From Castellaniella hirudinis (GTDB lineage: Bacteria > Pseudomonadota > Gammaproteobacteria > Burkholderiales > Burkholderiaceae_B), in contig NZ_JBHSDY010000001.1 of assembly GCF_042651965.1 (NCBI RefSeq), positions 1 to 64,000 on the forward strand: 64,000 nt of DNA. The letters are read 5' to 3'. This document shows positions 8,209 through 17,442 of this stretch, piece after piece. The translations under genes were made by a program, and so were the position numbers. How positions within the stretch are numbered: position 1 is the first letter of the stretch; each line of letters begins with the position of its first letter. The notes beneath the pieces are model-generated. The model was not told the DNA's origin. It saw nothing but the letters and a program-made list of their open reading frames with translations, and ran no database searches.

Positions 8209-9528
8209 ATGGATCCGAAAGATGCTCTAGGCCCCGAAACGCTACAGCGCCTGCTCGAAAAACAGGCGCTGCTCTGGCTGTCTCCGACGCACGATCCGAC
8301 GGATGACGGCCGGGACCTGCCCTACGACCCTTCGGCGGCGCATGCCCGCTTCGAGCGTTGCGCCGGCCTGCTGGCCCGCTTGTTCCCCGAGCTGGAGGCG
8401 GCCGGCGGCCGGCTATCCTCGCCGCTGTCGCCCATTCCCCGTCTGCAGCAAAGACTCTCATCAGTGGGTGAACCGGGCGCCGGCTCGGAAGGCGCCTGGT
8501 TCCTCAAGCGGGACGACATTCTGCCCGTGGCCGGTTCGGTCAAGGCGCGCGGGGGGTTCCACGAAACCCTGTGCCTGGCTGAACGCCTCACGCTGGAGGC
8601 CGGACTGCTGAATGCGGACGCCGACCGTGCGCGGCTGGCCGAGCCCTCGGTCCGCCAGTACCTCGGCCGGCATACCCTGTCGGTCGGCAGCACCGGCAAC
8701 CTGGGCCTGGCCATCGGCCTGATCGGCGCCGGCCTGGGATTCCACGCGGCCGTCCACATGTCCTCGGATGCCAAGGCCTGGAAAAAAGACCGCCTTCGAA
8801 ACTGCGGCATCACCGTCATCGAACATGCCGGCGACTATGCCGCCGCCGTCGCCTCGGGACGCGCAGCGGCCCTGGACGACCCCTTGACCCATTTCGTCGA
8901 CGACGAGCGTTCCGAGGCGCTTTTCCTGGGCTATGCCGCTGCAGCGCGGGAACTGCTGGACCAACTCCAGGCCGCCCGACGTCCCGTGGACGCCGCCCAT
9001 CCCCTGTTCGTCTACCTGCCCTGCGGCGTGGGAGGGGCCCCCGGCGGCATCGCTTACGGCCTGAAGCGCCTGCTCGGCCCGCACGTGCATTGTTTCTTCG
9101 CCGAACCCGCCGCTTCGCCTTGCATGCTGGTACAACTGGCTGCGGACACCCGGACCCCGGTGTCGGTGCACGACATCGGCCTGGACAACCAGACCGAGGC
9201 CGATGGCCTGGCCGTCGGCCTGGCATCGCCCCTGGTCGCTCCCCTCATGTCCCGGCTGCTGGCCGGCGTCTTCACCGTGGACGACGCCACGCTGTTCCGC
9301 GATGCGCTGACCCTGGAGCAGGCCGAAGGCATCTCCATCGAGCCCTCGGCCGCCGCCGGCCTGCGGGGGCCTCGCTGGCTGCTCGGTTCGCCGCGCGGGC
9401 GCCGCTACCAGCAACGGCACGACCTGACCCCAGTCATCGGCGGCGCCACCCACGTGATCTGGAGCACCGGCGGCGCACTGGTGCCGGAAGACATGCGCGC
9501 CCAGTTTCGGGCGCGCGGCGCGCACTAA
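8209..9528 (+). CDS. dsdA: D-serine dehydratase (D-serine ammonia-lyase)
   Basis: This 439-residue PLP enzyme of fold type II is close to the length of E. coli DsdA. The PLP lysine is K112 in GSVKARGG, STGNLGLAIGL follows, and the phosphate-cradling glycine loop is PCGVGGAPGG. It converts D-serine to pyruvate and ammonia and may also act on D-threonine. It is the last gene of the operon, 20 bp after the aldehyde dehydrogenase, with GAGGAAA upstream. No dsdC or dsdX neighbour is present, so it may serve the TRAP-imported substrate rather than a dedicated D-serine system. Its stop overlaps the catalase stop on the other strand. Confidence 0.9.
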   Translation: MDPKDALGPETLQRLLEKQALLWLSPTHDPTDDGRDLPYDPSAAHARFERCAGLLARLFPELEAAGGRLSSPLSPIPRLQQRLSSVGEPGAGSEGAWFLKRDDILPVAGSVKARGGFHETLCLAERLTLEAGLLNADADRARLAEPSVRQYLGRHTLSVGSTGNLGLAIGLIGAGLGFHAAVHMSSDAKAWKKDRLRNCGITVIEHAGDYAAAVASGRAAALDDPLTHFVDDERSEALFLGYAAAARELLDQLQAARRPVDAAHPLFVYLPCGVGGAPGGIAYGLKRLLGPHVHCFFAEPAASPCMLVQLAADTRTPVSVHDIGLDNQTEADGLAVGLASPLVAPLMSRLLAGVFTVDDATLFRDALTLEQAEGISIEPSAAAGLRGPRWLLGSPRGRRYQQRHDLTPVIGGATHVIWSTGGALVPEDMRAQFRARGAH

Positions 9529-10961
9529 CCCTGCAGCGCCTTGATGGCCGCCGCCACCCCCGCCCCATAAGCAGGGTCGGCCTGGGTGCAGTGCTCGATA
9601 TGGCGGGCCTGCACGTCGGGCGTCACACCGGCGATGGCGCGGGCGGTATTGTCGAACAGGGCCTGTTGCTGCTCGGGACTCATCAGGCGGAACAGCGCGC
9701 CCGGCTGCGAGAAGTAGTCGGTGTCCTCGCGGTGGTTCCAATGGTCGGCCGCGCCTTCCAGGCTGAGCGGCGGCTCGCGGTAGTCGGGCTGCTCGGCCCA
9801 TTCGCCCGCGCGGTTGGGTTCGTTACCCGTCAGGCCGCCGTGGTTGCCGTCCACCCGCATGGCGCCGTCGCGGTGATAACTATGGAAGGGACAGCGCGGG
9901 GCGTTGACCGGGATCTGATGGTGATTGACCCCCAGGCGGTAGCGCTGGGCGTCGCCATAAGAGAACAGGCGGGCCTGCAGCATGCGGTCCGGCGAAAAAC
10001 CGATGCCCGGCACGACGTTGGCCGGGGTGAAGGCGGCTTGTTCGACTTCGGCGAAGAAGTTTTCCGGGTTGCGGTTCAATTCCAGCACGCCGACCTCGAT
10101 CATGGGGTAGTCGCCATGCGGCCAGACCTTGGTCAGGTCGAAGGGGTTCAGGTGATAGCTGCCGGCTTCTTTTTCGGGCATGACCTGGATGAACAGCGTC
10201 CAGCGCGGGAAGTCGCCCTTGGCGATGTTGTCATACAGGTCACGTTGGGAACTTTCGCGGTCGCGGCCGATCAGGTCGGCGGCCTGCGCGTCGGTCAGGT
10301 TGCGGATGCCCTGCTGCGACTTGAAGTGGAATTTCACCCAGAAACGTTCGTTGCCGGCATTGATGAAGCTGAAGGTGTGGCTGCCGAACAGATGCATGTG
10401 GCGGAAGTCGGACGGAATGCCGCGATCGCTCATGACAATGGTGATCTGGTGCAGGGCCTCGGGCAGGCCGGTCCAGAATTCCCAGTTGTTCTGGGCGCTG
10501 CGCATGCCGGTGCCCGGGTCACGCTTGACCGCGTGGTTCAGGTCGGGGAATTTCAGCGGATCACGGAAGAAAAACACCGGCGTGTTGTTGCCCACCAGGT
10601 CCCAGTTGCCCTGCTCGGTGTAGAACTTCATGGCGATGCCGCGGATGTCGCGCTCGGCGTCGGCCGCACCGCGTTCACCGGCGACCGTGGAAAAACGGGC
10701 GAACATCGGGGTCTGCTTGCCGATCTGTGAGAACAGCGCGGCGCGCGTGTAGCGGGTGATGTCGTGGGTGACGGTGAAGGTGCCGTAGGCGCCTGCGCCC
10801 TTGGCATGCATGCGGCGCTCGGGGATCACTTCGCGGTCGAAGTGGGCCAGCTTTTCGAGCAGCCAGACGTCCTGCAACAGGGCCGGGCCGCGCGGGCCGG
10901 CGGTCTGGATGTTCTGGTTGTCGGCGACGGGCGCGCCGGCGGCGGTGGTCAGTTGCTTCAT
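9525..10961 (-). CDS. katA: Monofunctional haem catalase (small-subunit clade)
   Basis: This 478-residue haem catalase dismutates H2O2 to water and oxygen in the cytoplasm. Distal histidine H52 lies in RRMHAKGAGAYG, distal asparagine N125 in VGNNTPVFFF, and the proximal haem tyrosine Y335 in RLFSYGDAQRYRLG. The length fits the clade 3 small-subunit type. I chose the ATG at 10961 behind AGGAGAGG; the frame upstream to 11042 is unsupported. A 37-bp OxyR-like site lies upstream at 11078-11114. The gene converges on dsdA with a 3-bp overlap at the stops. Confidence 0.95.
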   Translation of the reverse strand: MKQLTTAAGAPVADNQNIQTAGPRGPALLQDVWLLEKLAHFDREVIPERRMHAKGAGAYGTFTVTHDITRYTRAALFSQIGKQTPMFARFSTVAGERGAADAERDIRGIAMKFYTEQGNWDLVGNNTPVFFFRDPLKFPDLNHAVKRDPGTGMRSAQNNWEFWTGLPEALHQITIVMSDRGIPSDFRHMHLFGSHTFSFINAGNERFWVKFHFKSQQGIRNLTDAQAADLIGRDRESSQRDLYDNIAKGDFPRWTLFIQVMPEKEAGSYHLNPFDLTKVWPHGDYPMIEVGVLELNRNPENFFAEVEQAAFTPANVVPGIGFSPDRMLQARLFSYGDAQRYRLGVNHHQIPVNAPRCPFHSYHRDGAMRVDGNHGGLTGNEPNRAGEWAEQPDYREPPLSLEGAADHWNHREDTDYFSQPGALFRLMSPEQQQALFDNTARAIAGVTPDVQARHIEHCTQADPAYGAGVAAAIKALQG

Positions 10962-11077
10962 GAGCCTCTCCTGTGCGGTAGCGCCGCCTTCTGCGCGGCG
11001 CCAGTTCGGGGAATCGTGGAACCCACGTACCGGGTCCCTCATGAAAACAGTCTAGCGAGGTCTGCTGGATAAATAAA

Positions 11078-11114
11078 ATTGAATATTACTGTCGCTTTAA
11101 TAGCGAACAACTAT
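11078..11114 (-). promoter_or_regulatory. OxyR-like binding site upstream of catalase
   Basis: On the minus strand the four quarter-sites ATAG, CTAT, ACAG and CAAT are spaced exactly seven bases apart. The consensus is ATAG-N7-CTAT-N7-ATAG-N7-CTAT, so 14 of 16 informative bases match. The site lies about 117 bp upstream of the katA ATG and ends directly beside the stop codon of the Lrp-type gene. Confidence 0.6.
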
Positions 11115-11115
11115 G

Positions 11116-11595
11116 CTAGGTCGGCAGTTCGGTCGTTTCCTTGATGGATTGCAGCGCAAAGCTGCTGCGGATGTCGACGACGGCCGGATGCCGCATCAGG
11201 GTATCCATGGCGAAACGGGAAAAGGCCGCCAGGTCCTCGACCTGGACGCGCAAGAGGTAATCCATGTCGCCCGACATGGCATAGCACTGGACGACTTCCG
11301 CCCAGCTCTGGACGTCACGGGCGAAAGCGGACATGGCGCCGTGTTCGGCGCGATGCGACTTGTCCAGGCGGACGAAGACATAGGCCAGCAGCCCCAGGCC
11401 GAGCTTTTCCGGATCTGCCAGCGCGACGTAGCGGCGGATGTAGCCCTGGTCCTCCAGCCGCTTGACGCGCCGCAGGCAGGGGCTGGGCGACAGGGCCACC
11501 CGCTGGGCCAGGTCCTGATTGCTGATCCGGCCGTCGCGCTGCAGATGCGTCAGGATCAGGCGATCTGTCCTGTCCAGGTCGTCGATAGGCATCAT
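11116..11595 (-). CDS. Lrp/AsnC-family transcriptional regulator
   Basis: This 159-residue regulator has an N-terminal helix-turn-helix (DLDRTDRLILTHLQRDGRIS, then NQDLAQRVALSPSPCLRRVKRLEDQGYI, about residues 5-55). A C-terminal RAM ligand-binding domain (about 65-150) includes CYAMSGDMDYLLRV. These proteins respond to amino acids and form octamers. It is divergent from the 4-hydroxyphenylpyruvate dioxygenase gene with a 127-bp intergenic region, so it probably controls tyrosine/phenylalanine breakdown. Confidence 0.88.
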   Translation of the reverse strand: MMPIDDLDRTDRLILTHLQRDGRISNQDLAQRVALSPSPCLRRVKRLEDQGYIRRYVALADPEKLGLGLLAYVFVRLDKSHRAEHGAMSAFARDVQSWAEVVQCYAMSGDMDYLLRVQVEDLAAFSRFAMDTLMRHPAVVDIRSSFALQSIKETTELPT

Positions 11596-11722
11596 ATTGT
11601 CTCAACCACGAATTATTAGATGAATGATTGCGTCACGGTAGGGGATCGTACCGCAAGTTTGCAATCTTTCCCCCCGCTGTTTTCCCTAGACTAGAAGCGG
11701 CATGCCAATGACGGAGACCCTC

Positions 11723-12826
<1,104 letters not shown>

Positions 12827-12923
12827 GGAGCAGACGCGAGCAGGCGCGCGCTGGCATCAGGAGCGCCCTACAATGCCGGGATGCGGCCCGCCCGACGACG
12901 CGCCGCCCCTCCCGGAATCATCC

Positions 12924-13886
12924 ATGCTCCATTACCTGAACACCATCCGGCTGCGCAGCACGCGCATGTTCCTGACGATCACGCGCATCATGCTGCCGGT
13001 GATGGTGATCGTCTACATCGCCGACCGCCTGGGCCTGGTGCGCCTGGCCGGCGAGGCCCTGACGCCCGCCATGGCGTTGCTGGGGCTGCCGCCCGAGGCC
13101 GGCATCATCTGGGCCACCACCGTGTTGACCAACATCTACGGCGGCATGGCCTCGATGGCCGCGCTGTCCGACAGCATGCAGATGACGGTGGCCCAGGTCA
13201 GCGCGCTGGGATCGATGATGCTGTTCGCCCACAACATCCCCACTGAACAGTCCGTGGTACGCCGCGCCGGCGCCAGCGCACTGATCACGGGGGCGCTGCG
13301 CATCCTCGTCGCGCTGGTCTACGGTGCGGCCGTCAGTTGGATCTGCCGGGCGCTGGACGTGCTGCAGGATCCGGTTTCCCTGGGCTGGATGCGCCAGGAT
13401 GCGGGACTGACCCAGGGGCCGCCGGATTTCTGGCCCTGGGTCCTGTCCACCCTGCAATCGCTGGCGCTGGTCCTGGGCGTCATCATCGGGCTGGTGGTGC
13501 TGCTGGACGTGCTGGAACGCCTGGGCATCACACGGCTCGTGACCCGGCTGCTGACGCCCGTGCTGCGCCTGTCCGGCCTGGAGGAACGCGCCGCGCCCCT
13601 GACCACGGTGGGCGTGCTGCTGGGCCTGGCCTACGGCGGCGCGCTGATCATCGACGCGGCCGAGCGCGAAAACTACAGCCCGCGCACGCGGCTGCTGGCC
13701 CTGTCCTGGCTGTCGCTGTGCCACGCCTTGATCGAGGACACGCTGCTGATCCTGGCGCTGGGCGCCGATATCTGGGTGATTCTGGTGCTGCGCGGCCTGG
13801 TGACGCTGGGGGTGCTGGCGGGGCTGGCGGCGCTGACGCGGCCGGACACCGCCTGGGGCCGCAGACTGGCAAGATCAGCGCAATAA
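12924..13886 (+). CDS. Nucleoside recognition (Gate) domain membrane protein
   Basis: This 320-residue polytopic inner-membrane protein contains the gate/nucleoside-recognition domain also found in SpmA/SpmB, FeoB and NupC-like proteins. Segments such as TNIYGGMASMAAL and AYGGALIIDAA fit the family. The start at 12924 is chosen because the frame upstream (to 12606) is a shadow within hpd. A TACAAT hexamer at 12869-12874 is a possible -10. The transported species is not known. It converges on msrA with a 12-bp overlap. Confidence 0.72.
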   Translation: MLHYLNTIRLRSTRMFLTITRIMLPVMVIVYIADRLGLVRLAGEALTPAMALLGLPPEAGIIWATTVLTNIYGGMASMAALSDSMQMTVAQVSALGSMMLFAHNIPTEQSVVRRAGASALITGALRILVALVYGAAVSWICRALDVLQDPVSLGWMRQDAGLTQGPPDFWPWVLSTLQSLALVLGVIIGLVVLLDVLERLGITRLVTRLLTPVLRLSGLEERAAPLTTVGVLLGLAYGGALIIDAAERENYSPRTRLLALSWLSLCHALIEDTLLILALGADIWVILVLRGLVTLGVLAGLAALTRPDTAWGRRLARSAQ

Positions 13887-14420
13887 GTGCGCGTAGCGCC
13901 GGCGGAACTTCGCCATCTTGGGCGCGATGACGAACTGGCAATAGCCTTGTTCCGGATTGCGCCGATAGTATTCGGCGTGCACCGCTTCGGCGACCCAGAA
14001 CGGACCGGCGGCTTCGATGCGGGTGACGATCGGATCGTCAAAGGCCGCCTGGGCCTCGTCGCGCACGGTCTCGGCCAGGACGCGCCGGGCCTCGGTCTCG
14101 TAGAAGATGACCGAGGCGTACTGCGGGCCGACGTCATGCCCCTGGCGATCCCGCGTGGTCGGGTCATGCGTGCCGAAAAAGACTTCCAGCAGGGTGCGAT
14201 AGCCGACACGGGCCGGATCGAAAGACACCTGCACGACCTCGACGTGGCCTGTGTCCTGGCGGCAGACCTGTTCGTAAGTGGGATGGTCAACGCGCCCCCC
14301 GCAATAGCCGGGCTGCACGTCCAGCACGCCGTCCAGTGCGCGGAACACGGGTTCCAGGCACCAAAAACAGCCGCCGCCGAAGATCGCAGTCTCGGATGCG
14401 GAATTCTCTGGGTGTTCCAT
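13875..14420 (-). CDS. msrA: Peptide methionine (S)-S-oxide reductase
   Basis: This 181-residue protein repairs methionine-S-sulfoxide. The catalytic signature GGGCFWC places the nucleophilic cysteine at C18 with a second at C21. GYCGG, DPARVGYRTLLEVFF and THDPT further identify MsrA. Its start at 14420 has GAGGAG upstream. It lies in a window with catalase and AhpCF, but nothing shows co-regulation. Its 3' end overlaps the end of the gate-domain gene. Confidence 0.94.
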   Translation of the reverse strand: MEHPENSASETAIFGGGCFWCLEPVFRALDGVLDVQPGYCGGRVDHPTYEQVCRQDTGHVEVVQVSFDPARVGYRTLLEVFFGTHDPTTRDRQGHDVGPQYASVIFYETEARRVLAETVRDEAQAAFDDPIVTRIEAAGPFWVAEAVHAEYYRRNPEQGYCQFVIAPKMAKFRRRYAHLLR

Positions 14421-14467
14421 GTGATGCTCCTCGTCTCGTGCAATCCGCTGTCCGGCAGACGCAGTCA

Positions 14468-14845
14468 TCAATCCGCCGCAGCGTCCTTCAGCGACAGGAT
14501 CCACAGCGCCAGGCGCCTGGCGTCGATGTCGGACAGGCGGGTCTGGGCCGGCATGGGGATCGCGCCCCACTGGCCACGGCTGCCCTCGCGCATCATGCGG
14601 GCCAGATGATCGGCGGCTTCCGGCCGGCCCTGGAACCGTTCGGCGATGGCGCGAAACGGCGGTCCCACCCGACGGGCGTCGACCTGATGGCAGCCCAGGC
14701 ACTGGCGCTGACTGGCCAGCGCCAAGCCATCGACTGCCGCGCCGCCGGTCGTCTGGGCGCTTGCCGCACCCACTGCGCCCAGCGTCAACACAGCCGCCCG
14801 CATGATTCTGATTGCTTTACCGCGCATTCCGGTCCGTTCCTTCAT
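14468..14845 (-). CDS. Periplasmic c-type cytochrome
   Basis: This encodes a monohaem cytochrome c of up to 125 residues. The haem motif is CLGCH (C49, C52, H53), and the likely axial methionine is in AIPMPAQTR. A signal peptide spans roughly residues 7-30 (ending GAASA). Starting at the second ATG (14827) gives a cleaner signal peptide and places AAGGA upstream. The second half, DIDARRLALWILSL, is typical of small class I cytochromes. The redox partner is unknown. It lies 47 bp upstream of msrA in the same direction, and the two may share a transcript. Confidence 0.85.
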   Translation of the reverse strand: MKERTGMRGKAIRIMRAAVLTLGAVGAASAQTTGGAAVDGLALASQRQCLGCHQVDARRVGPPFRAIAERFQGRPEAADHLARMMREGSRGQWGAIPMPAQTRLSDIDARRLALWILSLKDAAAD

Positions 14846-14897
14846 CCCGCCCCGATCACGGTATTATCCATGATTGTTTTCCCTCTCGGCCGCGCCC

Positions 14898-15698
14898 ATG
14901 CCCTTCCCCCACATCGACCCCATCGCCCTGCAGATCGGTCCCATCGCGATCCATTGGTACGGACTCATGTACCTGGCTGGTTTCGGCCTGGCCTGGCTGC
15001 TGGGCCGCTGGCGCATCCAGCACCATCCCGTCCCGGAAGGGCTGACGCTGCGCGACCTGGAGGACATCATTTTCTACGGCGTGCTGGGCGTGGTGCTGGG
15101 CGGGCGCCTAGGCTACGTGCTGTTCTACAAGTTCGACGACTACCTGGCCCACCCGCTGTCGATCTTTGAGGTCTGGCAGGGCGGCATGTCCTTTCACGGC
15201 GGTCTGATCGGCGTGATTCTGGCGATGCTGTACTTCGCCCGCAAGCGCGGCCAGCCGCTGCTGGCGATCGGGGATTTCATCGCCCCCCTGATCCCCCTGG
15301 GCCTGGCGGCCGGGCGGCTGGGCAATTTCATCAATGGGGAGCTGTGGGGCCGCCCCACGGACCTGCCCTGGGGCATGGTCTTTCCGGGGGCGGGCGACGG
15401 TACGCCGCGCCACCCCTCGCAGTTGTACGAGATGGGGCTGGAGGGTTTTGCCCTGTTCGCCCTGGTGTGGTGGTTCGCCCGCAAGCCCCACCCGACGGGT
15501 CAGGTGGGGGCCGTCTTTCTGATGGGCTACGGGTTGTTCCGGTTCCTGGTGGAATTCACCCGTGAACCGGACAATTTCCTGGGGCTGCTGGCGGGCGGGC
15601 TGTCCATGGGTCAGCTTTTGTCGCTGCCCATGATCCTGGCCGGGCTGGCGTTATTCATTTGGGCAGCAAAACGATCGTCCCCTGCACCGACACGCTGA
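14898..15698 (+). CDS. lgt: Phosphatidylglycerol-prolipoprotein diacylglyceryl transferase
   Basis: This 266-residue integral membrane enzyme has about seven helices and attaches diacylglycerol to the lipobox cysteine of prolipoproteins, the first step of lipoprotein maturation. The Lgt signature GRLGNFINGELWGR contains the essential arginine and asparagine, and QGGMSFHGGLIG carries the conserved histidine. The start at 14898 gives the usual N-terminus; no ribosome-binding site is obvious. It converges on the SIMPL gene with a 44-bp overlap of coding ends. Confidence 0.95.
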   Translation: MPFPHIDPIALQIGPIAIHWYGLMYLAGFGLAWLLGRWRIQHHPVPEGLTLRDLEDIIFYGVLGVVLGGRLGYVLFYKFDDYLAHPLSIFEVWQGGMSFHGGLIGVILAMLYFARKRGQPLLAIGDFIAPLIPLGLAAGRLGNFINGELWGRPTDLPWGMVFPGAGDGTPRHPSQLYEMGLEGFALFALVWWFARKPHPTGQVGAVFLMGYGLFRFLVEFTREPDNFLGLLAGGLSMGQLLSLPMILAGLALFIWAAKRSSPAPTR

Positions 15699-16377
15699 TC
15701 CGCTCGCGCCCGCCCTCGACGGGTGCAGCGGTCTTGTCGGCGGCCATGGCGCTCATCATCATGCGGGGAGCAGGCGCATACGGCATGGCGCCCTGCCCGC
15801 CCAGATCGACGGTGCGGAAGCGATAGTCGGCGAAGCCCAGCGCCTGGGTCAGCGCCTGGGCGCGGGTCTTGAACGCCTCGACGGCCTGGCCCAGCAGCTT
15901 TTGTTCTTCGGCCGCGCGCCGTTCCCGCGAGACCGAGAATGCCATGCCGGAAATCGGCATGCGGTCGCCCAGGCCGGCCGCGAGCTTCGAGACGGCGGGA
16001 AAATCACGCGATTCCAGCACGATTTCGGCCTGGCCCCGCCATTCGGCGATCTTGCCGTCACGATCGGTCGTCGGCCAGATCCGGTAGGAACCGCTGCGGG
16101 CCTCGATGCCTTCGTGCCCCTTGGCCTGCTTCATGACCGAGTCCAGACGCTGATTCAAGGTCTCGGCGACCTGGGTCTGCGACGTCCCGGACAGTTCGGC
16201 CGACAGTGTGATTTCGACCGTGTCCTGACCGACCTCGGCCGAGGCCTCGGCCGACAGCGAGGCCCGGGGCTCAGCGGGTTCTTTGGCTTCGTGGGCCACC
16301 ACAGGCAAGGCCGCCGTCGCCAGAGCCAGTGACAGACCAAACAGAAAATTCTTGCGATTCAGCACGCTTCGACACAT
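15655..16377 (-). CDS. Periplasmic SIMPL-domain (DUF541) protein
   Basis: This 240-residue exported protein has a signal peptide of about 28 residues (ending PVVA) and a SIMPL/BP26-like domain over the rest. Family features include RIWPTTDRDG, the RDFPAVSKLAAGL helix and a YRFRTVDLGG strand. Members are outer-membrane or periplasmic antigens linked to stress or membrane integrity, with no defined biochemical role. It is downstream of 6S RNA and its terminator. Its last 44 bp overlap the 3' end of lgt on the other strand. Confidence 0.78.
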   Translation of the reverse strand: MCRSVLNRKNFLFGLSLALATAALPVVAHEAKEPAEPRASLSAEASAEVGQDTVEITLSAELSGTSQTQVAETLNQRLDSVMKQAKGHEGIEARSGSYRIWPTTDRDGKIAEWRGQAEIVLESRDFPAVSKLAAGLGDRMPISGMAFSVSRERRAAEEQKLLGQAVEAFKTRAQALTQALGFADYRFRTVDLGGQGAMPYAPAPRMMMSAMAADKTAAPVEGGRERISVSVQGTIVLLPK

Positions 16378-16388
16378 ATGACATCCCT

Positions 16389-16428
16389 GGAAAGACGAAA
16401 GCCCGTCGCGATGTCACGACGAGCTTTC
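16389..16428 (-). terminator. Terminator-like hairpin downstream of 6S RNA
   Basis: On the minus strand GAAAGC, one unpaired base and CGTCG pair with CGACG, one base and GCTTTC (16397-16428). A short, interrupted U-tract (GTCTTTCC) follows. It lies directly after the 3' end inferred for 6S RNA and before the SIMPL gene. Confidence 0.5.
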
Positions 16429-16433
16429 TGGTA

Positions 16434-16610
16434 ATGCCCCGCCTGTGCCGTCTAGGCCGGCATCCCGGAACCGAGGGTTCACGGTGGTCGCCATCAGTCA
16501 GGTTTCGGGCCGTCCAATGAAGGCAGCGCTCCTATCTGTCAATCCGGCAACCTATGCCAAATAGCATTGGTTCAAGGAATGTATGGCCAGGTCACGAACA
16601 CGGCAGGGAC
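16434..16610 (-). ncRNA. ssrS: 6S RNA
   Basis: About 177 nt on the minus strand begins about 40 bp after the zapA stop, which is the standard 6S locus. The ends can form the closing stem: CCCTGCC (complement of 16602-16608) pairs with GGCGGGG (complement of 16437-16443), followed by GTG-UU and GGCC pairing inward. The 3' half follows the order seen in E. coli 6S RNA: AAAC-CTG, then GACCACC-GTGAACC, then GGTTC, then GGGATGCCGGCC. 6S RNA mimics an open promoter and sequesters sigma-70 RNA polymerase in stationary phase. The exact ends are inferred from the pairing. Confidence 0.78.
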
Positions 16611-16650
16611 TTAAACGACCGGATGACCTGGCGCATCCGGAAAGTAAACT

Positions 16651-16953
16651 TTAAACGGCGCTGCCCAGGACTTCATCGAGCATGCTGTTCATGGATTCGA
16701 TTTTACCCTTGAAATCGCCCAAGGCAATATTTCCGAGGGGACCGTCGGGCGCGCGCATGCTGAGCAGCTCGTTGGCGATCTGGATGGCCGCCATCACGGC
16801 GATGCGCTCGTTGCTGGCGATCTTGCCGACGCCCTTGATGGCCAGCATGCGCTGATCGACCAGGCGCACAGCGGACAGCAAGGCGGCTTTTTCTTCGGGG
16901 GGGCAGGCCAGCGAATAATCGCGGCCGAGGATAGCGACGTCGACGCGTTCCAT
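16651..16953 (-). CDS. zapA: Cell division protein ZapA
   Basis: This 100-residue cytoplasmic protein binds FtsZ and promotes Z-ring bundling. The N-terminal head MERVDVAILGRDYSLACPPE is the ZapA fold, with RLVDQRM after it and NERIAVMAAIQIANELL leading into the C-terminal coiled coil. It forms a block with the upstream coiled-coil gene (33 bp gap) and the downstream 6S RNA, an arrangement conserved in many proteobacteria. Confidence 0.92.
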   Translation of the reverse strand: MERVDVAILGRDYSLACPPEEKAALLSAVRLVDQRMLAIKGVGKIASNERIAVMAAIQIANELLSMRAPDGPLGNIALGDFKGKIESMNSMLDEVLGSAV

Positions 16954-16986
16954 GCTTCGCGGCTCCTTGGTCAGTGTGGGCAGGCC

Positions 16987-17391
16987 CTACTGGGCTTGCG
17001 CGCCGGGCAGGCGCTCGAGGATGAGTTCGATCTGCTGCTGGGCGCCGGTGGCGGCCTCGCGCAGGCGGTCACGTTCGGATTCGACCTGGATCAGGCGGCG
17101 CTGCAGGGAATCGGAACGGATCTGATGGTCGCGCGCCTCGGACTCCAGGGCCGCCCGATGCTGGCCGGATTCTTCGCGTGCGGACTGGAGTTCCTGGTCG
17201 TGGCGCGCCAGCCGTTCGGACATGCGGGCGAATTCCTGGCCTTCTCGCAGTTGCTGGTCTTTCAGGGCCTGGCATTCTTGCTCGAGTTGCCGGACCTTGG
17301 CCTGCAAGGCGGTGCGTTCGGATTGCAGTTCCCGCGCAAGCTGAGCGACTTGGCGGATCCGCTGGGACAAGGCGTCGAGGTCTTGGAGCAT
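16987..17391 (-). CDS. Coiled-coil protein upstream of zapA, ZapB-like
   Basis: These 134 residues are nearly all a charged heptad-rich coiled coil from residue 5 to about 125 (for example LARELQSERTALQAKVRQLE), with no membrane segment or signal. Its place directly upstream of zapA and its character suggest a ZapB-like division-ring crosslinker, but it is longer than E. coli ZapB (about 80 residues). Homology cannot be settled by eye. Confidence 0.7.
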   Translation of the reverse strand: MLQDLDALSQRIRQVAQLARELQSERTALQAKVRQLEQECQALKDQQLREGQEFARMSERLARHDQELQSAREESGQHRAALESEARDHQIRSDSLQRRLIQVESERDRLREAATGAQQQIELILERLPGAQAQ

Positions 17392-17442
17392 GCGGTCAAA
17401 CCTTTTGGGGTGCCGGCGCGGTGCGCCACGAAAGGGATTGAA

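Noticed and set aside
16490..16540. Similarity of GGAGCGCTGCC to the core of SAH riboswitches
   Set aside because: The other conserved blocks and the pseudoknot partner are missing, and the region is better explained as part of 6S RNA.
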